A DNA stretch of 64,000 bases. Source: Prunus persica (lineage: Eukaryota; Streptophyta; Magnoliopsida; Rosales; Rosaceae). Shown here piece after piece: positions 10,701 through 22,581 of the stretch (position 1 is its first letter; every line of letters starts with the position of its first letter). The DNA lies in contig NC_034012.1 in NCBI RefSeq assembly GCF_000346465.2, positions 1,699,134 through 1,763,133 on the forward strand, given 5' to 3'. The notes beneath the pieces are model-generated. The model was not told the origin of the DNA. It saw nothing but the letters and a program-made list of their open reading frames with translations, and ran no database searches. Both the position numbers and the translations under genes were made by a program.

Positions 10701-13157
10701 GTATTTATTTCTGGAAGTGAGAGAAAATAATTAAATAAATAAATGCGTGAAAATTATATTTAAGACTTTTCCTTTTTTTGTTGAAAAATATTTAACACTT
10801 AAAAAGAAGCTTTAAAAACACGTCCAGTCGTTTTGACCCCCAAAAAAAAAAAACACGTCCAGTCGTGGCCTTATGTTCGGCGTCGTCGTTTCTCTCTCAA
10901 ACCTTTTTTTTTTTTTTTTTGGTTTTAATTTTTTTAAGTTTCTAATAATATCTAATGTCGTTGTCGTCGCGGCTTTGAATAAAAAATTCCCATTTTATCT
11001 GCAAAAGCTACTGACCTGTATGCCCACCTGAGCTAACGAGACAGGGGCGTTTTAGTAATTTGGAGCTAAGTTGGATAGAGAGAGCGAGTTTAGAAATTTG
11101 TTTACTCACGAGAGTAGGGAGTTTTAGTCGCTTACAAGGTGTGGGTGATGTGGGGTATAATCTGATGCATGGCCCGCTAAAGGTCATGCAATCACGTAAC
11201 GCCTACTTCTCTTGCCTTGTTGTTGGTTTGACATGTCTTCCATTCGTTAATGTTTTTACTATTTATGGTACTGTTCGGTTTATGTTGGTTGTTTGTTATA
11301 AATGAAAATATAATTTTTTTAAAATAACGTTTACACAGTGTATTTACACATAACGGGAGAAGTCATGAATCATAAAAAAGTTATGAATATGGTAGAAAAT
11401 AAATGAGTGAGATTTTTTAAGTATTAGATATTATGAATTTTAATGTGAAATTCACATTCAGCGCATAATAGGTAATTTGCGATACAATTTTACATATCGA
11501 GAGTATGATAAAATATTAAATGCTAAAACTTACTTGATACGAGTGATGAATAATGATGAAGCTTAGCAAAAATATAGTCTGTCTCGGCCACATCCATCTA
11601 AGCCTAACAATGTTGTGTTGTTTTCCTTCTTGGTTACTTCTTATTTCTTCCTAGGAGGAAGCTAACAAGTTTTGCAATTTAGTGATCAGACGCCGACGGA
11701 CAGCCAGCCACATACACGTCTCCATATCCAATAACATTTTTGGACACTTATGTGAAAGAGATAAGAGGGATTTTATTTTTGGACTTTTCACATGTAAATC
11801 CATAAATAAAGACCAAAATATAAATTTATCTTCTTCTTTTTTTTCCCTTTTGGTTATAGATTAATATATATGCATGTGAAAATGAACACATATATATATA
11901 TATAGATAATACCAAATAAATTTTGTACTAGTTTGCCTTAGCTGCCATCGATACGATGCCTTAATTAGCTTGTTTTCACTAAGCTGTACCGTTACGTACT
12001 TAAGAAACAAAATTAATAATAATAATATATAGGTGATTGATAATTATGATTAAGATATAGGCTGAATAAAAGAGGCCAATTGCTTGGTGGTGGCGTCTCA
12101 AGCTAAGCTAGAGTGGCAATGTAGGTCTAGGATTCATCATACGTGATTTGTAACAAAACTACAAAAGGGGAAAACCCACTAAGCAATAATGTCCACATAT
12201 GCATGTATACCACGTAAGCAAGGTAGATATATATCACAATTTACATGCCAAAAACTAGTGTTTGGTTTTCTTGGTTGATTTTTGACTTTTGAAATTGAGA
12301 TGAAGTGTGAATGGAATTTCCAATGTAAAAATGTGGGGAGTATAAAGAGTTTCACATGTATTAAGTTAGTTGATCAACAATAATATGCTCGCTTCCTTGA
12401 ATACGAGTTCGATACATTTCTTAAATTATAACTTTGTCAAGAAAGAAAATTTCTCCTAACTTAACGAGAGTTGTTAAAACTTTTTTACTTTTTTTCCCTT
12501 TTTGTGAATAAGAGACCTAAGCTGATTGACATATGTATGCACTGCTCGTCAATCCCCACTTATCATTGACCACAATTAATTTTGGAGTTGAAATGATTTG
12601 GACCACGTTGTATATTTGAATTTGAGTGAACCCTGTAGCAGGCGTGTTGACGCTGCCATGATGAACCCCGACGTCATATCTAACTTTTATATGCATATAT
12701 AAATCATACATAAAAACCTATGACTGGTATTATTATGATAACGTGCCCATCATTGTCACATCTTGCATCATAATGAATTATATTCTATAATTGTTATTAT
12801 TAACTTTTCATCACATAATTGTTATTTTTTTAATATTTTGTTTATGGAGTGAATGAGTTCTTGTTGTGCACTAGAATGCTAATTATTTATGTCACAGCCA
12901 GATTTCTCAATTACCAAAACACATGGACGACTTTTATTACAAAGGTCAATGATTTAAGCTGTCGAAAACAATTATATGTAATTAATTTAATTACTAGAAT
13001 GTCGGCAGGCATGTTCAACATGCCTTCTATAATTCGTTTCCAGCATATTAACATTATGAATTAATTAGCACTATGCAAATACATTTCGTATTGGTCATCT
13101 ATATATATTGGATGCATTAGGGAACTTGTTTTATTTCATGGCTTCGTGCAACCTGCA
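10701..13157. other. Intergenic region, AT-rich, no gene seen
   Basis: About 2.4 kb without convincing coding sequence. It holds T and A tracts (10845, 10900-10925), short TA runs (6-9 units near 11890) and scattered short ORFs with no family resemblance. It includes distal promoter of the VAL3-type gene. Confidence 0.55.
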
Positions 13158-13487
13158 GTCTCCGTTGATGGGCTAAATTTGCATCTTTCCGTATTGCCGG
13201 CTAGGAATATGTGCCATGTAACAGTGAGGAGGCATTGCAGAAGGCTGTTTCGATGCAACCGGTCACAGCTGTGGTTGAAGGCGAGGAATGACATTCCGAC
13301 ATTACTCCAGTGGGGTCTTTTCTGGAGGTTGTGGGATGTCACTTGACCAAGGTGTTACAGTCGTTGGCTATGGCAAAATGAAGACGGCATTATTGGTGGG
13401 GTGTGCGTGGCCGAGAATTCCCAAAGATGTTGATTTTCCAGAAGGTCTTTGTGGCATTGCCATGTATCATGCTTGCTATCCAGTTGT
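13158..13487 (+). pseudogene. Papain-like cysteine protease pseudogene fragment (C-terminal part)
   Basis: In frame the region reads FRIAG, stop, EYVP, then EEALQKAV and QPVTAVVEG before another stop. After a frame shift it reads SSGVFSGGCGMSLDQG, VTVVGYGK and finally EGLCGIAM and CYPV. These match the C-terminal half of papain-like C1A proteases (SAG12/RD21 type: EEALLKAVA.QPV, SGVFTG.CGT.LDHGV..VGYG, GLCGIAM.ASYP). The catalytic His of LDHGV is Gln here, and the WLVKNSWG segment is scrambled. At least two stops and one frame shift mean it cannot make protease. The 5' half, with the catalytic Cys, is absent from the window. Confidence 0.8.
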
Positions 13488-14104
13488 ATTATATGCACAT
13501 GACTACATTTTTTTCAATTGGATTACTTTTCACAGAGAATATGCATGGCCGAAAAAGAGACAATTGGCTTTATGATCGAGAGCTGAAATTAAAGAGATTT
13601 GTCACATGATATTTGGGCGGGCAAAAGTGACATGAGCTTGTTGGCCCTCGTCTCTACAATGACAGGCTTCCACAAAAAAAAAAAAAAAAAAAAAAAAAAG
13701 GTGCGGTTCTTTTCTTGTTGATGGAAAAATTACCTGTCTTAGAAAGCAAGTCAGCAATCTGCATTCACATTTGGCCTTAAGGTTTCTATCATTGAAATGC
13801 TCATGTATATATGTATTTCAGAAGGTGGAATGAAATATGGTCTCTGGATTTACCAGAGTCGTATGCATTTCTGTACTACAAATGTGTTTCAGAACAAAAG
13901 AAAATTGTAAAATCAAAGCAAAAGAGTGAAAGACAAACTGCACATTACTTCGACAGTAATCTTGGTAGCTGTTACAAAATCACTTTTCAGCAAGCAACTT
14001 GCCGACAAACGAATCGCTTGTACTCCTTGCAGCTTTGTACGGGTTGGATTCTGCTTGGTATCTCGATGTGTAACCAAAATCAAATACTTGATAAGAAGTA
14101 TACT
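13488..14104. other. Intergenic region with a 20-plus-base A tract
   Basis: Lies between the protease fragment and the 3' end of the sphingosine kinase gene. A long A run sits near 13673-13699. No gene is seen. The right end would hold the kinase 3' UTR, read on the minus strand. Confidence 0.5.
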
Positions 14105-17100
14105 TTATACCGGGGAAAACAGAGTAGCTAAACCTTGATCCACAGTTATTTGGAGTTTATCATAGGCCATCAGCGTCTTTTGGTCACATTTGTATGCTCC
14201 TTTGCCCCTAGCCAGGACCTCACCATCTGAGTCTATAATCCCTCCCTTTGTGGGGTCCTCAGTGAGAGGACCTGGTTCCAAAATTAATGCTTTCACCTGC
14301 AGTATGTCGCGAGATAAAAGAGAATGTAAACAGAAGTGGAACGTTAGTAAAGCTTCTTGTATATACCAAAAGGCAGACACGGAATATTAAAGCTAAACTA
14401 AATGCTTGATAATTTGGTTTTTCTGACCTTGAAGTACATGACATATGGTGAATTGACATGACTTCCTGTGCTCAACCCTGACATCAACGAGAGCAAGGAT
14501 AGTTTTGGGCAAGCTCTCATAATTATCACATCTAGGTAACCATCTGAGAACTGCACACCAACAGGCAAAAATAGCACAAATACATTTATTCGAGTTTTGA
14601 AAAAATATCCCTTGACAGTAGTAGCGGAGAAGTATCTGAAGCAGACGCTAATCAATTTTACAGTCCAACCTTGGCATCAGGCGCTGCCTTTGTGTCTTCA
14701 CTTCCCCAAGGGACATTGTGAAGCCAGACTGAAACGAATGGTCCATTAATAGTTCTCCAGTCCATGTTCTCCAAGTTAATATCAGGTCCCTCATAGCCAT
14801 GCTGTCGAATGTTAACAGGCTCCTCTTGACTTGGACCACATTTATTGTGATGGTTAGTAGGTTCACTAATGTTGTTGTAACTAGTAGGCTCCCCATAAAT
14901 TTCAAAGCCAGGTGCAGGCACAAAGGAAATAGATCCATTATATTGCCTCAAATGCACAATTCGTTGAACAGCCTAAAATATAGAAACAATTAGCATACAA
15001 GTGAGCCCGTGCAAAAGGTTTAACATATGCCATATTCCACCAAGTGTACAAATGGGACTGTCAATTGCATGCATTTTCCACCAAGAAATGCTACAAAGAA
15101 GAACCCTATTTAATTTTGACATTTTAAGTTTAAAATCCTTTCGAAAGAATCGGATACTACTAGTTTTCATTATTTTACAACTGTTGGAGACCTAATTGTA
15201 ATATAAATTTGATTTACCATAAGGAATGATTAAATTTGAACTCACCTGTTGAAGCATTCTATAATAATTCCTATTTGAAGACACTATTAGGTCCTCAAAA
15301 TTTGTACAGCAACTAATTTAACAAAACAAATAGTGTTATACTTGGAAGTTTTGATTCTAGACTTAAATTCAATGCAGTAGTTAATAATAATACCAGGGCA
15401 ACAAATCACGTAAAAGGATACACAAGCACACAAATATCTAAACGAGCAATGGCATAAACTAGTAAAGAAGAACACAATAAATGAGAGGTAAACTTACATA
15501 GAAATCTAGACGAGCACTTCCCATCCACCTATACTTCTCAGACTCAATGTCAACATCTGCCACTAAACCTGAAAGCATATGAAAAATCATATTACATTTT
15601 TTAATTGCTATGAGAATCAGATATTCTAGTAGGAATTATTCCAGTACAACTAGAAACTTATAGAAATAGCATAGTATATTCCACTATCTAGTGGTGATAG
15701 TTTTGACTCACCCCATGCAAGCATCAATACACTGAAGAATTTGGTCTTCCCCTGCCATATGGTAGCTACATCCAGTGAACGCTTATTCCCTGGCCATAAA
15801 TAAACCACAAAGAAGAAAATATCATTAATCAAAAGAACTAAGTACTAACAGATTAGAGGGAGAGAAAGGGAGCAATGCTATTATTTTGAACACAATATAA
15901 TGATGCACAGACAGCATATGTAACCTCGAATAATGGCAAGAATAGCATTAGATGCTGTACAAGGTTCACCAACAGAATCCAAAAGAGATTTTGCCATTCC
16001 ATTTCCTGTACCTAAATGAAGAAACATCTCTTGTCAGAAATTAATCTTGAAAACAACCGACTAATAACTCTGTTTGTTTTGATGCACAAATTATTACAAT
16101 TCACTGCAGTGGCCTCACCTTCCATAACATGAATGATCTAGAAATTTTCAGAGATTTTTATTTTCTTTCTAAATATAAAGAAAATTGAGAGAGAAAGAGG
16201 ATTGAACCTGCAGGAACTACTCCAAGAGGCATCTTTATTGCAGCTTCCCAATCCTCTCTCTCAAGGAGTCCATTTACTACCTACTAAAAAGTGCAATGCT
16301 TATAAGAAGAAAATGGTAAGCTTAATCTATGCATATGATCCTGTAGAGAAATGTACCGGATTAGCATGATATAAACATAAAACAAAACCAAAAATAGATT
16401 CTTTGTTGTGTTTCAGACTAATAACATTGCCAGTCAGTTGATTTGCCACTTTCAGTTAGAGACCGTCGCAGCTTTAAAAACTTGTTAGAACAAATTACCA
16501 CTATATGTTTACCAAATTACCAGCAGCTCTGCCCGAAACAAAAAAACAAAAAAAAATCTAACTCATTGGAGGAAAACAAAAGGGGTGGTCATTATATATA
16601 AGTAATTTGAAATTCCTCGAGGAAGTTGTTTGCACAATCACAAGATGTGTGTTTAATAACTCTGCAACAAAATCATATTCACATAGCTAGTGATCATTCG
16701 CAACCAACCTCAACCAAGATTCCATCCCCACTAACACAAACAATGCCATCATACTTTGAAAGATCTAGTGTTTTAGCAACTTCCTTCGCATGTAGTTGAT
16801 ATTGAGTTTCTGAAACATTGATTGAAAAAATAATTACAAAGGGGATACATTAACTTGACCTACAATCCACAAATCCAAAACTTGGCACATCAACTATTAA
16901 GCAAGATTTTAAAGAAGATTCCGAACCTTGTAGTGTAAATTGGATATTAGCATCCTGGAAAAGAGGTTTTACGTGTTCAGCATATATTTTTGAAGCGGAT
17001 TTGCTCCCACCAAATGGATTCACAAAAACGAAGAGCCTCTTTGGCCGCCCTGTTACAAAGAGAATAAGTTACCATCTATGTTATCACAATAAATGCGAGA

Positions 17101-17695
17101 AGTAATATAAAAAACCAAAAACTGAATTTCTTTTCAATAATTAGGCTTTAAAAAAAAAAAAAAACTTAAGTGGAATTTAGACTAAAAAGAGCTTCAGTAG
17201 CTTAAGTGAACAAAATTGAAACAAAAACAACGGAAATTCAAAATCGCGCAACGGTCAAACAACCCAAAGTCAAAAGTCAAAAGTCAAAACTTCCCAAGCA
17301 TTCATTTCCGTTCCTGCATTTTCCTATCAACCAAACAGGACAGAAGCCAAATAGAGCATATGATGATTACCCAGAGAATCAATGTGTTCGCGGAGCTTCT
17401 GGCACCAGAGCCTATGCGAGTCCTCAGAGAGAGGCTTGAAGACGAATTCTTTCCTCACCACAGCTCCTCTGCTCGCGACGCAGCAGATTCCATCTCCGTC
17501 TTCCACTAAGGCTCTGATCCTAATCTTCGGACCTTCCGCTGCGAACCCGAGGACCTCCTTCTCCACGATCAAGCTTCGTTGACCTCTCTCCGACCACCGG
17601 AGAACTCCATCGGCGAATAGAGTCACCGGAGTGACGGTGCCGTTTATGAGGACCCGGTCGGAGAGTATGGGTTGAGCGGACTCGGGTCGGTCCAT
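14105..17695 (-). CDS. SPHK: Sphingosine kinase
   Basis: Ten exons encode 491 residues: 17695-17371, 17049-16927, 16809-16709, 16280-16208, 16011-15925, 15789-15712, 15568-15498, 14972-14670, 14550-14428, 14296-14105. The protein has the diacylglycerol-kinase-like catalytic fold: FVNPFGGSKSA (about 115-125), the nucleotide-binding SGDG (about 176-179), GTGNGMAKS (about 208) and the C-terminal DGEVLARG segment. An N-terminal PH-like stretch precedes it. Plant sphingosine kinases phosphorylate long-chain bases to sphingosine- or phytosphingosine-1-phosphate, used in ABA and drought guard-cell signalling; Arabidopsis SPHK1 is tonoplast-associated. Length equals the family norm. In Arabidopsis two SPHK genes sit next to VAL3 and APC4, the same setting as here. 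One copy is present in this window. Confidence 0.96.
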
Positions 17696-19281
17696 GTTGG
17701 ATTGTGTTTCAAGTCTTCAAAGAGTCGTTGAGGCTCTTCTTTGGAGTCTGAAGTCTGATGTAGAAATTTATGCGCTCGTTGGCGCAGACGCCGGTTCACT
17801 TTGGTTGAGGTTGAATGAAGCGAACCGGATGTGAACGATGCCAACGGAAATTGGTTTCATTTACCTAAAAACCTTAAAAAACCGAAATTAGTTGTTGGGT
17901 TGATTGTAATTTGCATCGTTCGGTTTATTCTATGATGCCCACAAAAGATAAAGAAATGTAGCGTTGGGGCCAAAGCTGCTTCGACATCCATCGAAAAGGA
18001 AAGGGAAAAGTATGTATATGCGATAAATAAAATTGTGACTTGTCTCTGCCAACATATTTGGTGACAATGAAAATGTTTGGATTATTAGAATTAAAGTTAT
18101 ACACTACTTGCAAAGGATTCATTTTTAAGTTCGAGTCTCAGTATTCATATTATATGTGTGAATTTAATATATTATTACTTTTTTAATATAAAAAATTCTT
18201 TAAAAAAAAGGTTATACACTACTATTTGAAACATATATATCACTAGACTAAGATGTAATTGGTAATAGTCCGATCTTACATTATACCAAGTTCAATTCAA
18301 ATCCCGTTTAGTTTTAAAATAGCAAATCAATGTTTCAACGTTGTTAATGTTACATCAATTAGCTCTTATTTTGGTAGTAATTCTTTCTTTCCAATATTAG
18401 AAGAAGTCCATAATTTGAAAGAGATTTTTTATTTAAACTCCACACTTCTCTTAGTTCATCTTATGTTCTAAGTTTATCCCAACTTTTAATTTAAATTTTC
18501 ACAATTTCTAAAAAAATCTCACTATCTTCCCCACCCTTAAATACACCCCAGCTGAAAAAAAAAAAAAAAAAAAAAGAAGAAATTTTCTATTTAAACCCCA
18601 CAAGCTACCCTTAGAGGATGAAGTACGTTCTTATTTGACAGACACTTGATTTGTTGACAATGTTAATTTATAGATTGGTAAATTTTTGTGTGCATAATAT
18701 GTGATTCTTATTTGATTTCTACCTCCGAATGCCATCCAGAATTTTTAAACATTGAAACACTATGTACTGAAACTTTAGGCACTTACTTTGAGATGAGATA
18801 AAAACTGGTACTTGAGGTTGCTACACTTTGCTATAGGAGTAGGCCATTTGATCGGCCATCAATGGAGAATACATTGAAGCTTTTATCAGACTGGAAAAGC
18901 AACAAGAAAAATAACCCAACTATTGAAGCAGCAGTAGCAGGATTATGATTTTAGATGCATACTGGAATTCCAGAAGTGACAATAATATTATTGTTCCCAG
19001 CAAAAAAAAAACACAAACAAATAGAACCCCAAATCCAAAATTTAATACTTTCTAGAGAAAGAGAACAGTTTTACCAAAACATTAGGTAAAAAAAAAAAAA
19101 AAAGCAATCAACAAAGGGAAGAAAATAAGATCATTACAACCAAGCAATCAACAAGTATTACAGCCAAACAATCAACAAGTCTTTTCATTAGCTCCCACTC
19201 ATATTTTTAAGAGGCATGCTCGTCAATGTTCTACATATCTGACAATACGATGTAGAGGAGTTTGTATTTTTCTAAAACTTA
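17696..19281. other. Intergenic region left of the MITE
   Basis: Contains the sphingosine kinase promoter (immediately right of 17695) and AT-rich DNA with A tracts near 18555 and 19088. A segment at 18419-18472 is inverted relative to 19784-19838 (see repeat entry). No coding region is supported. Confidence 0.5.
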
Positions 19282-19838
19282 GGGGGGTGTATCCAATTCA
19301 TACTTATAAAGACTTTTTTTAAGTGAGTAACTTTCATAGAGATGACAAATTCTTAAATACTTTCATAGAGTTGATAAAAGTCACTAGTAAATTGGCAAGA
19401 CTTTTGCTCTTAACAATTAGTCTTAAAAGTATAGAAAAGTCATTCATTTAATAAGCTTTTTAAAAGTCATTAACTTTTTGGATACCACCAAACTTTTAAA
19501 TACTTTTTAAAAGTCATAACTGAATACCACCAAACTTTTAAATACTTTTTAAAAGTCACAATTGAATACCACTAGACTTTTATATACTCTTTAAAAGTTT
19601 AAATTGAATACCTTTAGACTTTTAAACTCTATAAAAGTCATTAAAAGTTTGAATTGAATACACCCTCCTTAATATGAAGAGTGGTGGGGTGTGTGGGGTG
19701 TGTGTATAGATGTATTAGAGTATTAAATTGGATAACTTTTTTTATCTTTTTACATAATAATAAAACTTACAGCTTAATGATTTAAGTATTAGAATGAACT
19801 AAGAGAAGTGTGAGGTTTAAATAGAAAATCTCATTTGA
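18419..19838. repeat. Dispersed inverted repeat pair flanking the MITE
   Basis: Bases 18419-18472 and the reverse complement of 19784-19838 share a stretch containing TATTTAAAC, CACACTTCTCTTAG and TTCAT, about 85 percent alike by eye. The pair encloses the Tourist-like MITE and may be the ends of an older element into which the MITE inserted. A related motif (TATTTAAACCCCACA) occurs at about 18588. Confidence 0.45.
19282..19668. mobile_element. Tourist-like (PIF/Harbinger) MITE with TTA target duplication
   Basis: A 387-bp element with terminal inverted repeats GGGGGGTGTATCCAATTCA and (reverse complement of the right end) GGAGGGTGTATTCAATTCA. It is flanked on both sides by TTA (19279-19281 and 19669-19671), the 3-bp duplication of PIF/Harbinger MITEs. 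The right half, about 19455-19665, holds three to four degenerate tandem units of about 55 bp with the motif ACTTTTAAATACT. No coding capacity. Confidence 0.8.
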
Positions 19839-19985
19839 AATCCCACTGATTGATTAGAATTTAGAAAAGCCTTTGTTTTAATGCTGGATTTTACGTCATG
19901 CCCGAAAAAGGGTCGTGTAATGGCTTTGGGCATCAATCTGACCTAGGTCCATTCTGGCTGGATATCCAAATCCCAAATTATACGT

Positions 19986-20024
19986 TCTGGGCCGAGTTGA
20001 ATGTACTCAAACTATTTGGGCCAA
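19986..20024 (+). promoter_or_regulatory. Paired site II (TGGGCC) elements upstream of NOL12/RRP17
   Basis: TGGGCC occurs at 19988-19993 and 20017-20022, about 100-135 bp before the ATG. Site II elements are established features of plant promoters for ribosome biogenesis and cell-proliferation genes bound by TCP factors, which fits an rRNA-processing gene. No TATA box is evident. Confidence 0.55.
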
Positions 20025-20121
20025 GTCAAATCTGCTCAAACCACTTTCATATACTGAAGAAAAACACTTGTGAACCGGCCTCTTAACCACAAGCGCACCA
20101 ACTCGGAGCAGTGAAGCTGCA

Positions 20122-22581
20122 ATGGTAGGCAAGGTCGAAGTGGAAGCGATTCCGGCGCCAAATCCCCGAGGCCGTCACATAAAGAAGAGGGCTCTTAAAA
20201 ACAAGGCTCTCGCCGTCACGTTCAACGAGAAAGATCTCAGGTAGTACACCGCCATCATGAGCTTCATCAGTAACGAAAACTAAGCCCTGAATTTTGTTCT
20301 TTTCGTATTTTGTGAATTGGGTCTTTTTCATATTTGGGGTTTAATGTTTACTTCTTTTGGGTGTTTAACTTGGGGGGGGGCTTTGGTTTGTGAAGCGATT
20401 TTGTGTCTGGGTTTCACAAGAGGAAGAAGAAAAGGAGAAAGGAAGCCGAGAAGAAGCAAGAGGAGGCGCTACGGCGTAAGCGTCTTGAGCTGCGCAAAAA
20501 GGTTAGAATTTATGGTCAATTTTTGACCCTTGGATGGCCTCTTTTTTATGGTATTTTTTCGTGCAATGATGTAGCTGTATTTTATTGATCTTTGGATAAT
20601 AGTCTATTGATGTAATCTCATTGTTGCCAAGTTGCTGTTTTTGTTTGCGGATGACTGAAAAAGCTAAAATATATGTAATGTTTATTTATTGACCGCACTT
20701 TCTTGGAACATAAGAACTATTAGGATGTGGATCAGGAATAGCACTTCCCATTGACCACTAAGTCTCTGTTTTGTTGGTCTGATTATCTGATACGAGCCAT
20801 GAATCCTGAAAATATGAATAGAATTATCAAGCTGTCTACAATAATGCAATTATATTGTCAAGTTTTGGTTAGTTGTGCTTTCATATTATTAATTTCTAAA
20901 GAAAAGTTGATTATTGATTGTTGTATGTCTGCAAATAAACTTTGTTTCTCTTTTTCCCTATGATGATTTTCACGTGCGTAACATAAAAAATTATTATAGT
21001 ACAGAAGATTCAACTTCTGGTAGGATGGTAGTTACTGTGGAGGGATACTTCTGCTAGGGATATTACCTGAGCCTTTTTGTTGGAAAAAGCCAGTAGCACC
21101 ATTTTTCTATGCCAAAAACTGAAAATTTTGAAAATTTTGGTAACCAATGTCAACAAACTTAGTCTTGTTCCGCAAACATTTTCCACCATAGAAATCAGAA
21201 GAGAATGCCATATTGCACATGCATGATAGGGGGTTATTGCTTCTGAGCATGTCCTCTCAGGCAGTCAAAGCCATATTGCAACTGTTCACCTTATGCAAGG
21301 GATTTGACCTCAGGTAAACTTTGGCTCCTTAAACCATTTTAACCCAGTAATTCTTGAATTTTGAGGCACAAAGTTTTTATTTTTCTGCTGTGGGGTGGGG
21401 GTCAGGAAGAGGGAGAAAAGGTGCCATCGTTGTTCATACATTTTTCATTCTTTATGAGATTCTTCTTTTGATTTTGTTTTGTTTTGTTTTTTTTTACAAG
21501 GGCACTGATAAATATATGTTAACGTTCTTGAAAAACAACCCAAGTTTTCACTGTCTTACCTTCCTTTGGTAACGTTTGTTGCAGAGGAGACTAGAAAAGG
21601 AACTGGCTCTTAATGATGACGCTCCCCCAGCCACTGACACAGCAGCTGATGAGAGTGATGAGCATGACGAGGATGATGAAAGTAGTGAGCCAGCTCTACC
21701 AGTTTCAGGTATTTTCCAAAACTTTGTTTCACAATGGATATAAACATGTATTTAAGCTACTTTTATGTGTCAGTACCTACTAAGAACTCATGGGTTATGT
21801 TGGGTGCTCTAGTGCTGCTAACCCTGCTGTCTCTAACCAACTTCTTAGTGGTTGGTGTTTTGGTTAGCGAGACAGTAACAAAGCTGGAACCAAAGGCACA
21901 CACTATTGAATTTAGGAAATCTTTGACTTAAGTGGCAATTTAATCACATCACTTGCTACTGATCACAGATTATTCATTATGTATGGCAAGATGGGAGTTA
22001 TTAATTCTTTATATTTCCCTAATTATAGATTTCTTCATATACTTGTGATATATGAAATGTTTCTATAGAACTAATAGTACCAAAAAGGTTTAAACTGTTG
22101 GGCACAAGTCTTTTGATGACTCATTTAAAGCCCTTTGAATGTTCTTGCCTAAACTAATATAAAAGTACAAGTCATAGTAATGGCTTTTTGAATGTCAGAT
22201 ATATGAACTTATCAGTGAATTTGTCCTTGGATTTTATATAAATAGAGGTGGATTGTGGTCTATTATGCTGTAATGCTTCAGTTCATGCTTAATCAGCATT
22301 TGAGTTTACCTTTTGTTATTGCTTAAGGTACAACGACTTATGACAATGGTGACATGAAAGTCACTGTGACAACAAGCGAGATCTCTCGAGAAGAGGAAAG
22401 TGATTCAGATGAAAAGACAGAGGCAGCAATACCCCAATCAGTTGGAGCTTCTAAAAAGCACAATGTGCCTGTGAGCAAGACAAAACCTTTGAAAAAAGTT
22501 GCAAAACGAAAATCACGGCCCAAGCTGCAACGTAAAAGAGATAAAAGGAAGGGACCGGAAAAGACCAAGAAGAGGCGCTAG
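20122..22581 (+). CDS. RRP17/NOL12: Ribosomal RNA-processing protein 17 / nucleolar protein 12 family
   Basis: Four exons encode 200 residues: 20122-20240, 20396-20501, 21585-21708, 22328-22581. The N-terminus PNPRGRHIKKRALKNKALAV, FNEKDLR and DFVSGFHKRKKKRRKEA is the signature of the Nop25/NOL12 family, followed by a very basic helical stretch (EEALRRKRLELRKK). The middle is acidic (DESDEHDEDDESSEPA) and the tail basic (RKRDKRKGPEKTKKRR), a typical nucleolar-localisation layout. Yeast Rrp17 is a 5'-3' exonuclease acting in pre-60S ITS processing; the plant protein is inferred to act in nucleolar pre-rRNA maturation. Length fits the family. Confidence 0.93.

Noticed and set aside
13673..13699. 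A tract as poly(A) tail of a retroposed protease copy
   Set aside because: It is about 190 bp past the protease-like region with no target duplication seen; plain A runs are common in this DNA.
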